From Trichobilharzia szidati (Eukaryota; Platyhelminthes; Trematoda; Strigeidida; Schistosomatidae), in contig OX235271.1 in NCBI GenBank assembly GCA_944472155.2, forward strand, positions 117,557,329 through 117,621,328: 64,000 nucleotides of DNA, read 5' to 3'. Position numbers and translations under genes: made by a program. The stretch's first letter is position 1, and every line of letters begins with the position of its first letter. Positions 53,338-63,870 of the stretch are shown here, in pieces. The notes beneath the pieces are model-generated. The model ran no database searches. It had not been told where the DNA came from and was given only the letters and a program-made list of their open reading frames with translations.

Positions 53338-56300
53338 ATGCCCACTTACTGCCTGGAGCTCCCTTTACATGACTCAGGCAATTCTTTTCTTCATAAGCAA
53401 CCCTCTATCTCCTTTTCTTCTGACAACCAATCTTCTTTACACCCGAAATTACATAAACACGAAAATATAATTCACCCCCTCTGCACTTCTAGCTTTCCTA
53501 GCGCATCTACAGACATAGACATTCCATTGTCGTCTGAGGACACTATGATTGAATCTCACCAGCAGCTACTTCAAGACATGGCTAAAATCTTAAGATATGA
53601 CTCGGCTAATCCTAACATAGTTCTTATTAATGCCAGGTCAGCTGTAAACAAGATGGCATACATCCAATCCCTACTACTGATTAGCCAACCTACAGCACTA
53701 ATGATCACTGAAGCTTGGTGCACAAGTGAAATAAATGAAGATGTCTTTCACTGCGAAGGCTACCCATTTTTTAGGAAGAACAGACCAGTTGGGCGGGGTG
53801 GAGGATGCATTATCTATGTTAAATCTGACTGCAGAGCTGTGCACTATGATGACCCTAACCTGAATATATGTGATACATTATGGGTGACACTCTACATAAA
53901 TAAACAGCAAACCCTGTTATTAGGTTGCATATATCGCCCACCCAACCACGACAGTGAACTGCTAAGTGAAATAACTGCAGCTTTTCATTACACTTCGAAA
54001 TTAAACTTCACTCATAAAGTGATTGGAAGTGATTTTAACATGGCTGAAGTTTCATGGGAGCCCATCAGTGCTCCTCCCCGCTACAGCAAATTCTTAAACG
54101 CAGTAGAGTTATGTGGGTGGACACAAAGTATTCTAAGGTCCACCCGAAACCACAATATACTGGACTTGGTTTTCTTAAAAGACATCGCCTTATCTACCAT
54201 AGACATCAGCCAACCATTTCCTGGTAGTGACGACAACACAATAATCTGCGCCCTCGATACCAAGCTTCACTCATCAAAATGCTCTACCCTGCGCAAGACA
54301 TTCATGTGCTTCGGAAAAGCTAGGTGGGATGCATTTAACTCCTTCATTAGAAGCTTGGACTGGGACCTTTTCTTTTCTAGTAGCAGCCTAGACACTATCC
54401 TAATAGCCTTTTACCAGAATGTAACTATATGCTTTGATAAACTTGTTCCTAAATGTAAAGAGAGCCCAAGACAAAACATAAAGAATTTCATTCCTATAAA
54501 AGTAAAGGCTAAGCTGCGAAAGCTGCACCGACAGTACCACAAAGAAAATGACTTCTCGTGTCTTGTAAATATACAGAACATTTATCTCAGATTGAAAGAA
54601 AATAACGACAAAGTTCTACTCAGACAAGAAAATGCAGCCCTTAAAGATAGCTCTAAATACACTGCAATCTGTAAGCTTTATGGCAAAAGGTTAAACTCTC
54701 GTAAAACAGATATACAATTCATCTTAGAAAATGATGAGACTGCTACTGACCCTAAAATAATTTGTGAGCTTCTAAACTCCTACTTCTCACGGTCATATGC
54801 CTATGATGACAACACGTCGCCACAACCTCTATTCCATATACGTTCACAAAAAACTTTAGAAACTATCAGCTTTTCTTTGGATAATATTAAGAAAGCAATC
54901 ACGTCCCTTAAAAGTTCAAACAACCCTGGTCCTGATATGATTCCCTCAACTTTTTTAAAATACGGTGGTGAAGACATCCCTATTCTCTTTCTTAAATTGT
55001 TCTCTATCTCTCTATCAACTGGAACATATCCAGATGCATGGAAAACCACGCACATTGCCCCTAGGTATAAGTCAGGCTCCCGTTCAAGTGTCATGAGTTA
55101 CAGACCCATTAACCTAACTTCTGTTATTTCAAGGGTTCTGGGAAAGATCGTGAAAAGTGCCATTTTTGACTTCCTCTCTCAAGAGAAACTTATCACTCCC
55201 TATCAACATGGTTTCATGAAGTCACGTTCTTGCACTACATGCCACTTACAATTTTTCGATCACATCTCACAACTGAAAGATTCCAGTATGATCACAGTTA
55301 TTGTATACTTAGATTTTAGTAAAGCTTTTGACACAGTAAGCCACCGACTGTTAATATCAAGAGTCCAGTCTTATGGGATCCAAGGTTCTTTGTTAAGCTG
55401 GCTCAGTTCATTCCTAAGCAATCGGATGCAAATGGTCAGGTTAGGTTCCCACACATCCAACCCCGTTCGGATAACAAGTGGAGTCATACAAGGTAGTGTT
55501 CTAGGTCCACTGTTATTCCTGTTATATTTCGATGATATTTGCGACGTTATTAGACATGGCAGACCTTTCCTATTTGCTGATGACATCAAAATAGTATACC
55601 ACTCACTCAAAAATGAAGTGTCATGTGTATTTGATAGGATTCAGGATGATATTGATAGGGTTCAATTGTGGTGTAACACGTGGAAAATGAAGTTTAACGT
55701 TGAAAAATGTGGTGTGCTATGCTCCAAAGGCATTTCATCCGAACTTTCCATCTCCCTACACAACAATCATATTCCTCGTCTGCCGCTTACAACAGACTTG
55801 GGTCTAAAATACACTCCAGAATTTAGCCTAACGGAATACGTTAAATTACAGGTATCAAAGGTTAAAAGGCTTTTTGGGTTTTTATTCCGAAACTTTAAAG
55901 GGTGTGAATCCAAAATTATGCTGTACAAGTTATGCATAAGGCCCTTACTTGAATTTTGTCCTCCTGTCATGGACAGTGTTTCCGTAAAAGATAGGTGCAA
56001 ATTGGAAAGCCTACAAAGGGCGTTTACTCAACGTCTAGTAGGTGAAAATCTTTGCATTTCCTACTACGACAGATGTAACATATTTGACTTGGAACCCTTA
56101 TGGGTCAGACGACTGAAGTTTAACCTAAAAATTACATTTAGGATTGCTAAAGGGCTTATATATTTCCCCCACAATGACTTTACTTTTAGTTCACCTAAGA
56201 AATATAACCTCAGAAATAAATCTTCATCTTTTGAAGTGCCCCGCTGTCATACAAAGTACAGATCAAATTCTTTCACTGTCAGATACCGCTGCATTTGGAA

Positions 56301-56451
56301 CCGTCTTCCAACTGAAATTAGGAACAGTCCTACCCGAAAAACCTTCTCATCTCTGCTGAACAAATATTTTGTCAACACCGGGTTAGAAGGCGTATGTGAC
56401 AGACTAAAAATCAGAGATCTAATACGGCACTCCTCTGACCCTCACTGTTAG
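53338..56451 (+). CDS. CR1-type LINE ORF2 protein (1037 residues), endonuclease-RT
   Basis: Uninterrupted ORF. The N-terminal 95 residues are unstructured. AP-like endonuclease runs from about 96 (VLINARSAVN, ITEAW near 125, GCIYRPPN near 197, GSDFNM near 232) to PGSDDNTII near 302, where the catalytic His of the usual SDH is Asp. RT follows with LKSSNNPGPDMIPSTF, SYRPINLTS, YQHGFMKSR, LDFSKAFDTVSH (about 660), IQGSVLGPLLFLLY and FADDIKIVYH (about 745). The C-terminal region has RPLLEFCPPVMDS. RT looks sound, but endonuclease activity is doubtful. ORF1 upstream is broken, so the element could move only in trans. The start at 53338 is the first Met, 11 nt after the preceding stop. Confidence 0.88.
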   Translation: MPTYCLELPLHDSGNSFLHKQPSISFSSDNQSSLHPKLHKHENIIHPLCTSSFPSASTDIDIPLSSEDTMIESHQQLLQDMAKILRYDSANPNIVLINARSAVNKMAYIQSLLLISQPTALMITEAWCTSEINEDVFHCEGYPFFRKNRPVGRGGGCIIYVKSDCRAVHYDDPNLNICDTLWVTLYINKQQTLLLGCIYRPPNHDSELLSEITAAFHYTSKLNFTHKVIGSDFNMAEVSWEPISAPPRYSKFLNAVELCGWTQSILRSTRNHNILDLVFLKDIALSTIDISQPFPGSDDNTIICALDTKLHSSKCSTLRKTFMCFGKARWDAFNSFIRSLDWDLFFSSSSLDTILIAFYQNVTICFDKLVPKCKESPRQNIKNFIPIKVKAKLRKLHRQYHKENDFSCLVNIQNIYLRLKENNDKVLLRQENAALKDSSKYTAICKLYGKRLNSRKTDIQFILENDETATDPKIICELLNSYFSRSYAYDDNTSPQPLFHIRSQKTLETISFSLDNIKKAITSLKSSNNPGPDMIPSTFLKYGGEDIPILFLKLFSISLSTGTYPDAWKTTHIAPRYKSGSRSSVMSYRPINLTSVISRVLGKIVKSAIFDFLSQEKLITPYQHGFMKSRSCTTCHLQFFDHISQLKDSSMITVIVYLDFSKAFDTVSHRLLISRVQSYGIQGSLLSWLSSFLSNRMQMVRLGSHTSNPVRITSGVIQGSVLGPLLFLLYFDDICDVIRHGRPFLFADDIKIVYHSLKNEVSCVFDRIQDDIDRVQLWCNTWKMKFNVEKCGVLCSKGISSELSISLHNNHIPRLPLTTDLGLKYTPEFSLTEYVKLQVSKVKRLFGFLFRNFKGCESKIMLYKLCIRPLLEFCPPVMDSVSVKDRCKLESLQRAFTQRLVGENLCISYYDRCNIFDLEPLWVRRLKFNLKITFRIAKGLIYFPHNDFTFSSPKKYNLRNKSSSFEVPRCHTKYRSNSFTVRYRCIWNRLPTEIRNSPTRKTFSSLLNKYFVNTGLEGVCDRLKIRDLIRHSSDPHC

Positions 56452-58037
56452 CTCCCGAAATCTGTGATCTCTATTTTTGACTCTACTTTCACTATGATTG
56501 TTTTCACAACCCCAGTCACCTATTCTCAATCAGCCTTAAATTTTAATTAATTCTTCATTCAAATATTTAAAAAATTTTTTTGCAAAGATCACTGATATCA
56601 TGGTATTATGAGTATTTCAGCATGCTAAGAGTTCAGTCTCAAGTTCCAGATGCAAATCAACTGAAGACGACTGGTATTAAAATGTCTCTGGAGACTGCCT
56701 AATGCTACATGTTAGCACTGTCTGCCTATACGCAAATTAAGGCCCGAATGTTGGTAGTCTAAATAATCAACTATACGGTGAGTCCTAAATAGTAATGAAT
56801 CCTATCTTACTGTTCCATAACTATAATCTTGTGTAGTCAAATCTTCCGGAACAAAATATTATAACTTACTACTACTTATATGTTTAATGCTGCACGATTA
56901 TGCACTGTTTTCCGAAATTACATTTGTTTATATCTAAAATGTAGACTCTGATAGTCTATTTTCCTTATACTTTTATTATTGTTCCTCTCCAAAATGCTGT
57001 AACAGATGAAACATACATGACGGTCTTCTGAAAGTAGTCACTCATGCCATGACTTCGAATGAGTTGATAAATGAATATTTTTTTAAAAAAAGAAAAGTTT
57101 GTGGCATATTATAACAGAAATTAAAAGATATATATAACAAAAAATGAAGCATTTTGCCAGGGCCTTGCACAAAATAGGTGGGAGGGTGGTGATTGCTAGT
57201 CAGCGGATATGATGGTGGGGACATATGAGAACCACCCTTATCTGTGGGACAGCACTCTATTGCTAAGGCTCCTGAGTTCGAATGGCTTCTGCAAAATAAG
57301 AGAATAAATAAAATTAAAAAAACAGAAGCTGAAAATTTGCCTGAAGCTGAAGTTTAAATGACAAACTCCTCGAATGCAAGTACATGGTATGAGTCCCCTA
57401 CTTCAGAAGGACACCTAAATGTATACTTCAGAAAAACAGTAGTTATTATTAAGCCCTCGCTTTTCTTCTACATAGTTCGTGCACTTTGACTTTTGTGCTT
57501 AACTCATATTCAACCTATATAAGTAGGTAAACGTATCATCTTTTTTCACTTAAACTTTTTTTCTTTTCGCAAGAAAGACTAGAATTCCATCACTAGAAAA
57601 TCTCAGGGGGAAATTGTATCTTTTAAATGAAAAAAAACAACAAAAAAATGATGAACCCCATGTTTGTTATATATGTTTTGAATTATTAACACCTATTATA
57701 TACTTCTGCACTTCTGTGGCGGTTTTCTTGTGTCTTCTCTTTTCAAAGGCACTGCCTTTAACGAAGGCACTGAAACAGTGCCGCTATCCTCAACTAATTC
57801 GGAATATTGCTAGCCCACCTGGTGAATAACGGAACCACCTCTATCATGAAATCTGCTGACAAGTTCAAAGTTGGTCTCATATACAACTGGAAATGTCACA
57901 ATTATGGTGTACTTACCGGTGAATTTGAAGTTTTATGGACTTTCAAACACTCTATGAATCATTTACTTACAATTACTGTTCATTCCGCATCTCTTATATT
58001 TCACGACAGCACCTGTACAAAAATGCTACTTACCTTC
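56452..58037. other. LINE 3' flank and unassigned AT-rich sequence
   Basis: The 3' untranslated part of the CR1 element must lie at the start, but I cannot place its end. The rest is AT-rich with short ORFs only. A weak box B-like GAGTTCGAATGG near 57271 is not enough to call a SINE. Confidence 0.45.
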
Positions 58038-58281
58038 TGTTACACGCAAGCAACAACCACAACCAACGGAAAAGGAAGAAGACGAAGAGACGAGAGGGAG
58101 ATCTTTATTTCAACCACGGCAGGATTGAATTAACCGGGTACAAGCTAATTATCGTCACTTATAACAAGTCTGGCCAAACGATCTTCCTCCTGTTCCAGTG
58201 AAGCCACGTCAGCGTTTCTTTCTGAAAAAGGAAGAAAAGAAACTTATTTAGTGGCGTTATGGTGGTTTTTATTTTATTACA
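58038..58281 (-). repeat. 3' LTR of gypsy element D
   Basis: On the minus strand it begins TGTAATAAAATAAAAACC and ends GCGTGTAACA. Identical to 62380-62623. Confidence 0.95.
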
Positions 58282-61200
58282 TCGCCTCCCCCCTTCTGGA
58301 GGCACTGTCCTCAGTGCCTGGCGGTGGTATAAGATATGCACTGCCTCCATCTGTTGGTACCTCGACGAAGCTAGTAGCGGGCGGTGGTTGCGGGGATGGC
58401 GACGGCTTCTGGGCGGCTGCTGGGTGATGTGGTTTCAGCTGGTTATAGTGTGCGGATATAAGGTTATCTTGAGGACGTTGCAAATTCCGCAGGACATACG
58501 TTGTGGGAGGTCGGTGCTGTACGATCTCATAAGGTCCTTGCCACGGGGCGTAGAATTTAGGACACGAACCGGCAGGTACCGATGGGCGATGAAGCCAGAC
58601 ATAGTCACCAGGCGAATAGGTGGGGCCGCGGGCGAGGCGGTCATAAATACTCTTCTGATGTTCTGACGAAGACTGGAGATGACGACGTGCCAGGTTGTAG
58701 GCTATCCCCAGGTGGTGGCGAAGATGTCGAACATAGGGGATGCAGTCGATTTTCTCATACGGTAGCAGCGGCGTTTGAATCTCAACTGGGAGACGGAGTT
58801 CATGTCCAAACAGAAGCAAAGCTGGGGAAAATCCCGTGGATGAATGGATGGAGGAGCGATACGCTAGTAGACACTGAGGTAGGACATCGTCCCAGGTGTT
58901 CTCCGGTGTATTGTGCAAAAAGGCACGGAGAAGATTCTTAATAGTTCGGTTGGTGCGTTCGACGAGTCCATTACCCTGTGGGTGGTATGATGTAGTACGA
59001 GTCTTCCGGATGCCAAAAGTATTGCAGATGTGAGCGATAAGGTGACCCTCGAATGCGGCGCCCTGGTCAGAGTGTAGATAAAGAGGGGCACCAAAGCGGG
59101 ACACCCAGTTGTCTATGAACGCGCGACCAATCGTCAAGGCATCTTGTTGTTGCAGGGGGACAGCTTCGCACCACTTCGTGAAGTAGTCGACCATGACGAG
59201 TATGTATCGATTACCACGTCTCGACGTTGTTATTGGCCCCATGACATCTACCCCAACTCGGTGGTTGAAAGATTCCGTAAGCATAGGTACTAACGGTGCT
59301 CGGGAAGGTAGTTTGGGCTGTTTGATTTGTGCACATGTAGCACAGTTGCGGCAGAATTCAGTAACGTCGTGATGAAGAAGTGGCCACCAAAAACGTTGAC
59401 GGACGGCGTGTTCGGTTTTTTGTTGGCCAGCGTGACCCAGCTGGTAGTGCACAAGGTGAATCACCTCCGGAACTTTCAACCGGGGAACAAGGAGACGGGG
59501 TGACGAGGATGGTTCCACTATATACAGAACATCGTCGATTAGTCGTAACACGCCCCACTTGCCACAGATGCATCGTGTTGTATCTGACAGACTCCGTAGT
59601 TCCTTATTCGATGGTTTATCGTTCCCATGGAGCTGTCGCGAGTAAACAGGTTGAATATCTGCATCAGCCGCCTGCAGTGCAGCCCAATCTACATCGATAC
59701 CCGTATTAAGTAGAGCATTCACTGAGTCGTACCTCGGCAATCGGGAGAGGGCATCAGCGTTAGCATGCCGAGGCCCCGGACGATACTCACAAGTAAACTC
59801 GAACTCCTGTAACCGCTCTTGCCATCGAGCCACCTGACCTTCAGGTTCATGAAATGTTTGCAGCCATTGTAGTGCACGATGGTCAGTGCGTACTCGAAAG
59901 GGGCGCCCAAGTAGATAGTGTCTAAAGTGTCTCAGGAAATACACAAGGGCAAGCATCTCCCTTCGGGTTGTCGAGTATCGTGTTTCCCTTTTGTCTAGCT
60001 TGCGACTGGCATATGCAATAACGCGTTCTCGACCATCGGTTGCCACTTGGGAAAGGACAGCCCCTATAGCGTTAGCGCTTGCGTCCGTGTCCAGAATAAA
60101 TGAACCAGATGACGGAGACGTGTCTGGGAACGCAAGGATGGGGGTTGATGTCAAGTTCGTCTTTAGCTTGTCGAACGCGTGTTGGCATTCATTGGTCCAC
60201 AGGAATTTACGGCCCTTTTCTGTCAGGCGATGCAGGGGCGAGGCTAGGGTGGCAAACCCAGGCACGAAACGTCGGTAGTACGAAGCCAACCCTAGGAAGC
60301 TACGAACGTCTTTACACGACTGGGGTGTAGGCCATTCTGAGATGAGGCGCGTTTTCTCTGGATCTGTTTGAATACCATCTGGTGAAATTCGATGCCCCAA
60401 AAATGTGACTGCCCTCTGTAAGAATGAACATTTAGCCGGCTTCAACTTTAACCCATTCGTTCTAAACCTTGTAAGAACAACCCGTAGGTTATCCATGTGC
60501 TCCTCTGGGGACTTCCCATGTACAATAATGTCGTCAAGATAGATGAGACATTTTTGCGGGACTAACCTGTCAAGGACTATTTGCATCAAGCGTTGAAAGG
60601 TGGCCGGGGCATTGCATAGTCCGAAGGGCATTGTTCGGAATTCGTAGAGACCGCTCGGGAGGATAAAGGCCGTCTTCGGGCAATCGTCAGGGTGCACCTC
60701 TACCTGCCAGTAGCCTGACGCCAGATCTAACGTGGAGAACCACTGTGAGCCAGCAAGTGCGTCAAGGGTTGCATCGATACGGGGAATCGGAAAAGCGTCC
60801 CGTCTGGTTACAGCATTCAGTTTACGGTAATCAATACACATTCGGAGGGAGCCGTCCTTCTTCTTGACTAAAACGATGGGTGACGCCCATGGGGAGGATG
60901 ATGGTACGATGATCTTTTTATCCAACATATCTCGTATCAGGGCGTCCAGTTGGGGCTGGTAATGTACGGGGATGCGTCGGGGTGGTTGACGCACAGGCGG
61001 ATGACTGCCTGTATTGATACGGTGCTGAACAACACCAGTGCGTCCTGAATTACCCCCATCATCGAACACATCAGCGTATTCATCAATCAATTTCAGCATT
61101 TGCCCTCGGAGGGGGACAGGAGCAGATGGGTCAACTGAAACTTGATTTATGATCGTAGACACTGACAACTTTGACGCAGCAGACCGCGGTTGCTGAGGGC

Positions 61201-62347
61201 TATATACGGGTATAGTGACATAATCAATTGTGACTCGAGAATTGGTGATATCTATAAGAGTGTAGTGTGACCTCAAGAAGTCTACTCCTAGGATGAGGTC
61301 CCATGTAATCTGGGCGCAGATAAGAAACTGATGGCGCACATCTAGGTCTCCAAGACGCAGCTGTAGATCGGTAGCCGATCGGGCCTCCAGTTTGGCACCG
61401 TTAGCTGTCGTCAAGATGGTGTGAGTGGTTACTGGGGCTGAGTACTGGGGCAAGCGTCGAAGGAAGGAAGCCTTTACTAGAGAGACTGACGCGCCAGTAT
61501 CTAAGAGGACTTTAGAGGGCACTCCATTAATATGTCCCCATAACATCAAAGGTTGCCCGTTACAAGAGTATGTAGACAAATTAAAAACAGGGGACTTACT
61601 GCGGTCCGGCTGGCGATTGTGGCCACACTTACGGGCCTTCTTCCCGAAGCGTTGACAGTAGTAGCAGCGACGGGTAGCGTCCCCATTTGAGCGTTGTTGG
61701 CTTCGTGAACGGTTGCGGCGAACGGGGGGTGCATTGGGTTTTGTTGATACTGGGCACATAGAGGTACTGGGTGTCGGCACGTGGTCATTCTCGGCGTCCG
61801 TGAAACGGAGAATAATCTTCTGTAAGTGGGACGTGTTGGCTGGGAGCTGACGTCGGAGGTTTGTGCGCAGGTCACCAGGCAACATTCCCTCGACGAAACG
61901 GGTGCATACCAATTGATCTGTGCCGCCAGGGCTATCGTGATTGTCAAGTCCAGCTGCCAGTAGCTGGAGAGCGTTAAGATATTCCAGGAAACTCTCTCCT
62001 GGTAGTTGTCGGCGGGAGAGCAGTTGTAATAGGGTATGTTGAGAACCCAGCCTCAGGTCAAAACATTGATCTAGGATCTCCCAGTTCTTTTGCATGGAGT
62101 TGGTTTTACTGAACCCAGCAGCGTCTGCACGGGCGAATGCATCGTCTGATAGGTTGTTGCAGACGTGGACGAAATGGTGGGCTGCTGGGGCAACGTCCAG
62201 GAACGCCTGCATTCGTATCTTCCAGCGAGGGTAATCTGATGATGGTTGCAGCAGTGGTGGGCAGGAGAGCGGTGGTACACTAGGCAATGATGGAGCACTA
62301 TCCTGAGGAAACAATTTGGGAGGCTGATCCTCTGGTCGATTTGCCAT
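58277..62347 (-). CDS. gag-pol: Gypsy D Gag-Pol polyprotein (1356 residues), intact
   Basis: The start chosen is ATG 62347 (MANRPEDQPPKLF), behind the primer site. An upstream in-frame Met lies in the LTR. Gag (about 1-270) has WKIRMQAFLDVAP and CYYCQRFGKKARKCGH, a zinc knuckle lacking the usual His position but followed by Cys-x-His. Protease has LLDTGASVSLV near 282. RT has IDYRKLNAVT, LDLASGYWQVEV, MPFGLCNAPATFQRLM and YLDD near 601. RNase H has LDTDASANAIGAVLS and TDHRALQWL. Integrase has H-x3-H, C-x2-C, then VDVMGPI (about 1033), SDQGAAFEG and NGLVERTNR. A GPY/F-type WQGPYEIV lies near 1270. Every catalytic residue is present. It may be active. The stop lies within the 3' LTR. Confidence 0.94.
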   Translation of the reverse strand: MANRPEDQPPKLFPQDSAPSLPSVPPLSCPPLLQPSSDYPRWKIRMQAFLDVAPAAHHFVHVCNNLSDDAFARADAAGFSKTNSMQKNWEILDQCFDLRLGSQHTLLQLLSRRQLPGESFLEYLNALQLLAAGLDNHDSPGGTDQLVCTRFVEGMLPGDLRTNLRRQLPANTSHLQKIILRFTDAENDHVPTPSTSMCPVSTKPNAPPVRRNRSRSQQRSNGDATRRCYYCQRFGKKARKCGHNRQPDRSKSPVFNLSTYSCNGQPLMLWGHINGVPSKVLLDTGASVSLVKASFLRRLPQYSAPVTTHTILTTANGAKLEARSATDLQLRLGDLDVRHQFLICAQITWDLILGVDFLRSHYTLIDITNSRVTIDYVTIPVYSPQQPRSAASKLSVSTIINQVSVDPSAPVPLRGQMLKLIDEYADVFDDGGNSGRTGVVQHRINTGSHPPVRQPPRRIPVHYQPQLDALIRDMLDKKIIVPSSSPWASPIVLVKKKDGSLRMCIDYRKLNAVTRRDAFPIPRIDATLDALAGSQWFSTLDLASGYWQVEVHPDDCPKTAFILPSGLYEFRTMPFGLCNAPATFQRLMQIVLDRLVPQKCLIYLDDIIVHGKSPEEHMDNLRVVLTRFRTNGLKLKPAKCSFLQRAVTFLGHRISPDGIQTDPEKTRLISEWPTPQSCKDVRSFLGLASYYRRFVPGFATLASPLHRLTEKGRKFLWTNECQHAFDKLKTNLTSTPILAFPDTSPSSGSFILDTDASANAIGAVLSQVATDGRERVIAYASRKLDKRETRYSTTRREMLALVYFLRHFRHYLLGRPFRVRTDHRALQWLQTFHEPEGQVARWQERLQEFEFTCEYRPGPRHANADALSRLPRYDSVNALLNTGIDVDWAALQAADADIQPVYSRQLHGNDKPSNKELRSLSDTTRCICGKWGVLRLIDDVLYIVEPSSSPRLLVPRLKVPEVIHLVHYQLGHAGQQKTEHAVRQRFWWPLLHHDVTEFCRNCATCAQIKQPKLPSRAPLVPMLTESFNHRVGVDVMGPITTSRRGNRYILVMVDYFTKWCEAVPLQQQDALTIGRAFIDNWVSRFGAPLYLHSDQGAAFEGHLIAHICNTFGIRKTRTTSYHPQGNGLVERTNRTIKNLLRAFLHNTPENTWDDVLPQCLLAYRSSIHSSTGFSPALLLFGHELRLPVEIQTPLLPYEKIDCIPYVRHLRHHLGIAYNLARRHLQSSSEHQKSIYDRLARGPTYSPGDYVWLHRPSVPAGSCPKFYAPWQGPYEIVQHRPPTTYVLRNLQRPQDNLISAHYNQLKPHHPAAAQKPSPSPQPPPATSFVEVPTDGGSAYLIPPPGTEDSASRRGEAM
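58282..58296 (-). promoter_or_regulatory. Polypurine tract of gypsy element D
   Basis: Minus strand GAAGGGGGGAGGCGA abuts the 3' LTR and overlaps the end of gag-pol. Confidence 0.85.
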
Positions 62348-62361
62348 GTTAGTGTAGATAA

Positions 62362-62377
62362 AACACCTCCGACACCA
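62362..62377 (-). promoter_or_regulatory. Primer binding site of gypsy element D
   Basis: Minus strand TGGTGTCGGAGGTGTT starts 2 nt after the 5' LTR. The tRNA was not identified. Confidence 0.75.
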
Positions 62378-62379
62378 AT

Positions 62380-62623
62380 TGTTACACGCAAGCAACAACC
62401 ACAACCAACGGAAAAGGAAGAAGACGAAGAGACGAGAGGGAGATCTTTATTTCAACCACGGCAGGATTGAATTAACCGGGTACAAGCTAATTATCGTCAC
62501 TTATAACAAGTCTGGCCAAACGATCTTCCTCCTGTTCCAGTGAAGCCACGTCAGCGTTTCTTTCTGAAAAAGGAAGAAAAGAAACTTATTTAGTGGCGTT
62601 ATGGTGGTTTTTATTTTATTACA
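62380..62623 (-). repeat. 5' LTR of gypsy element D
   Basis: Identical to 58038-58281. Flanked outside by CTTC. Confidence 0.95.
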
Positions 62624-62919
62624 CTTCCACAATTAACGTAATCGTTTATAATTCCCGCGTGAAATTGACATACCGTGTTTTTTTCAATTACAGTTTTGAT
62701 TTGATGCTATATCTCATGAATTATTCAGTTGAAAGCATATCTCGAAAATTACCTATTGCCTTATTTGTACATTTCTTTTTAAATATTTCTCTCAAATTTA
62801 CCAGTATTCAATCTATTTCTAGATTAACAAATCATATATATTCTATAAGTTCTAATTAGTGTACATTTGTTCATGCCTGTAAAAATGGCTGGTTTCTGTT
62901 CCAGAAATAAATTATTATT

Positions 62920-63870
62920 ATTAAGTTACTACAGCCATGATGACTTATCATCGTTAATCGCTATCAAAACAATCCTCACTAGAATCCATGATTTGAAAAT
63001 TCTAAGTCTTAGGAATAAAGAAACGCGGGACATTCAGTCGCCACATAACACTGGAGAAATAGCCAAACTCTTCAAAAGTAGGTTAACAAACTCCAAATCA
63101 GCATACCCAAAAATAATACACCTAGGCGGCATTACTTACGAAAGTGCTGAGGATATATGTGAAGTGTTTAGCACGCACTTTGCTAAACTGTACACTCCAG
63201 AAAATGACCAGGATATTGATTTCCCTCGTAAAACAGAAAGGTATTTAAGCGATGTAGTCTTAAACGCTCAAGAAATCGATAAAGCTTTCGCAACTCTTAA
63301 GCTTACTAATACTCCCAGCCCAGATGTAATGTCTTCCGTCCTCTTAAAAAATGGTGGAAATGACATGAACTTACTTCACCTCAAGATATTTTCAACTTCG
63401 ATAAGGGGTGGAACATATCCAAATAGCTGGAAGAAATCTTACGTTGTACCCATTCACAAAACCGGACCTACAGCGGACCTAGATAACTACCGCCCCATCA
63501 ACATCACTTCCATGGTTTCACGTGAAGGCGGGTAAAATTGGCTGCATTTACACCATATTTTGCCCACCTTTTTGCCGATCAAAATTACCCATTTATCCCA
63601 TGTTTTGCCCACGTGCATTAACCGGCTGGGACGTGTGTTGGAAAAGATTGTAAAGAAGCAAATTGTTCAGTATTTGCTTTCGAATGACTTAATATCCCCT
63701 TTCCAATACGGTTTCTTAAATAGAATGTCGTGCATAACTTGCCAGTTAGATTATTTCGACCATATTACTGAATGTGTAGACAAAGGTCGTTCGGCAGCAA
63801 CATTATTTCTAGATGTTAGAAAAGCTTTTGATATGGTCCCAAATGTGGAGTGCGTAACAATGTGATTGTA
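62920..63870 (+). pseudogene. CR1-type LINE ORF2 fragment with an insertion
   Basis: Begins in the endonuclease-RT linker (SHDDLSSLIAIKTILTRI), then RT motifs LKLTNTPSPDVMSSVLLKNGG, SWKKSYVVPIHKTG and NYRPINITSMVSR. It is interrupted at 63525-63630, resumes with VLEKIVKKQIVQYL, SPFQYGFLNRMSC and FLDVRKAFDMV, and ends in stops after about 63860. Both ends are missing. It is related to, but distinct from, the copies at 27597 and 53338. Confidence 0.82.
63520..63635. mobile_element. 106-bp non-autonomous insertion with ACGTG duplication
   Basis: ACGTG occurs at 63520-63524 and 63631-63635. Removing 63525-63630 plus one ACGTG would leave the LINE RT frame continuous. The insert begins AAGGCGGGTAAAATTGG and ends TTAACCGGCTGGG, which are only weakly inverted (GCGGGTAAA against GCCGGTTAA). 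No coding capacity. Family unknown. Confidence 0.7.

Larger units (their letters stand above)
58038..62623 (-). mobile_element. Gypsy element D, complete, with identical LTRs
   Basis: 4586 bp with 244-bp LTRs at both ends that show no difference over their whole length. A 4-bp duplication CTTC lies at 58034-58037 and 62624-62627. Primer site, one gag-pol ORF and polypurine tract are all present. Identical LTRs at insertion are expected because both are copied from one template, so this insertion is very young. Confidence 0.96.

Noticed and set aside
57230..57290. Box B-like GAGTTCGAATGG with a loose box A, possible SINE
   Set aside because: Only a partial match, no acceptor stem and no body shared with other copies.
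57614..58133. Short plus-strand ORFs between the CR1 element and gypsy D
   Set aside because: No recognisable domains, AT-rich, overlapping frames, and one runs into the LTR.
60255..60290. GCACGAAACGTCGG as a further hammerhead candidate
   Set aside because: It lies in gypsy D RNase H coding sequence and has no CTGANGA core or stem II upstream.
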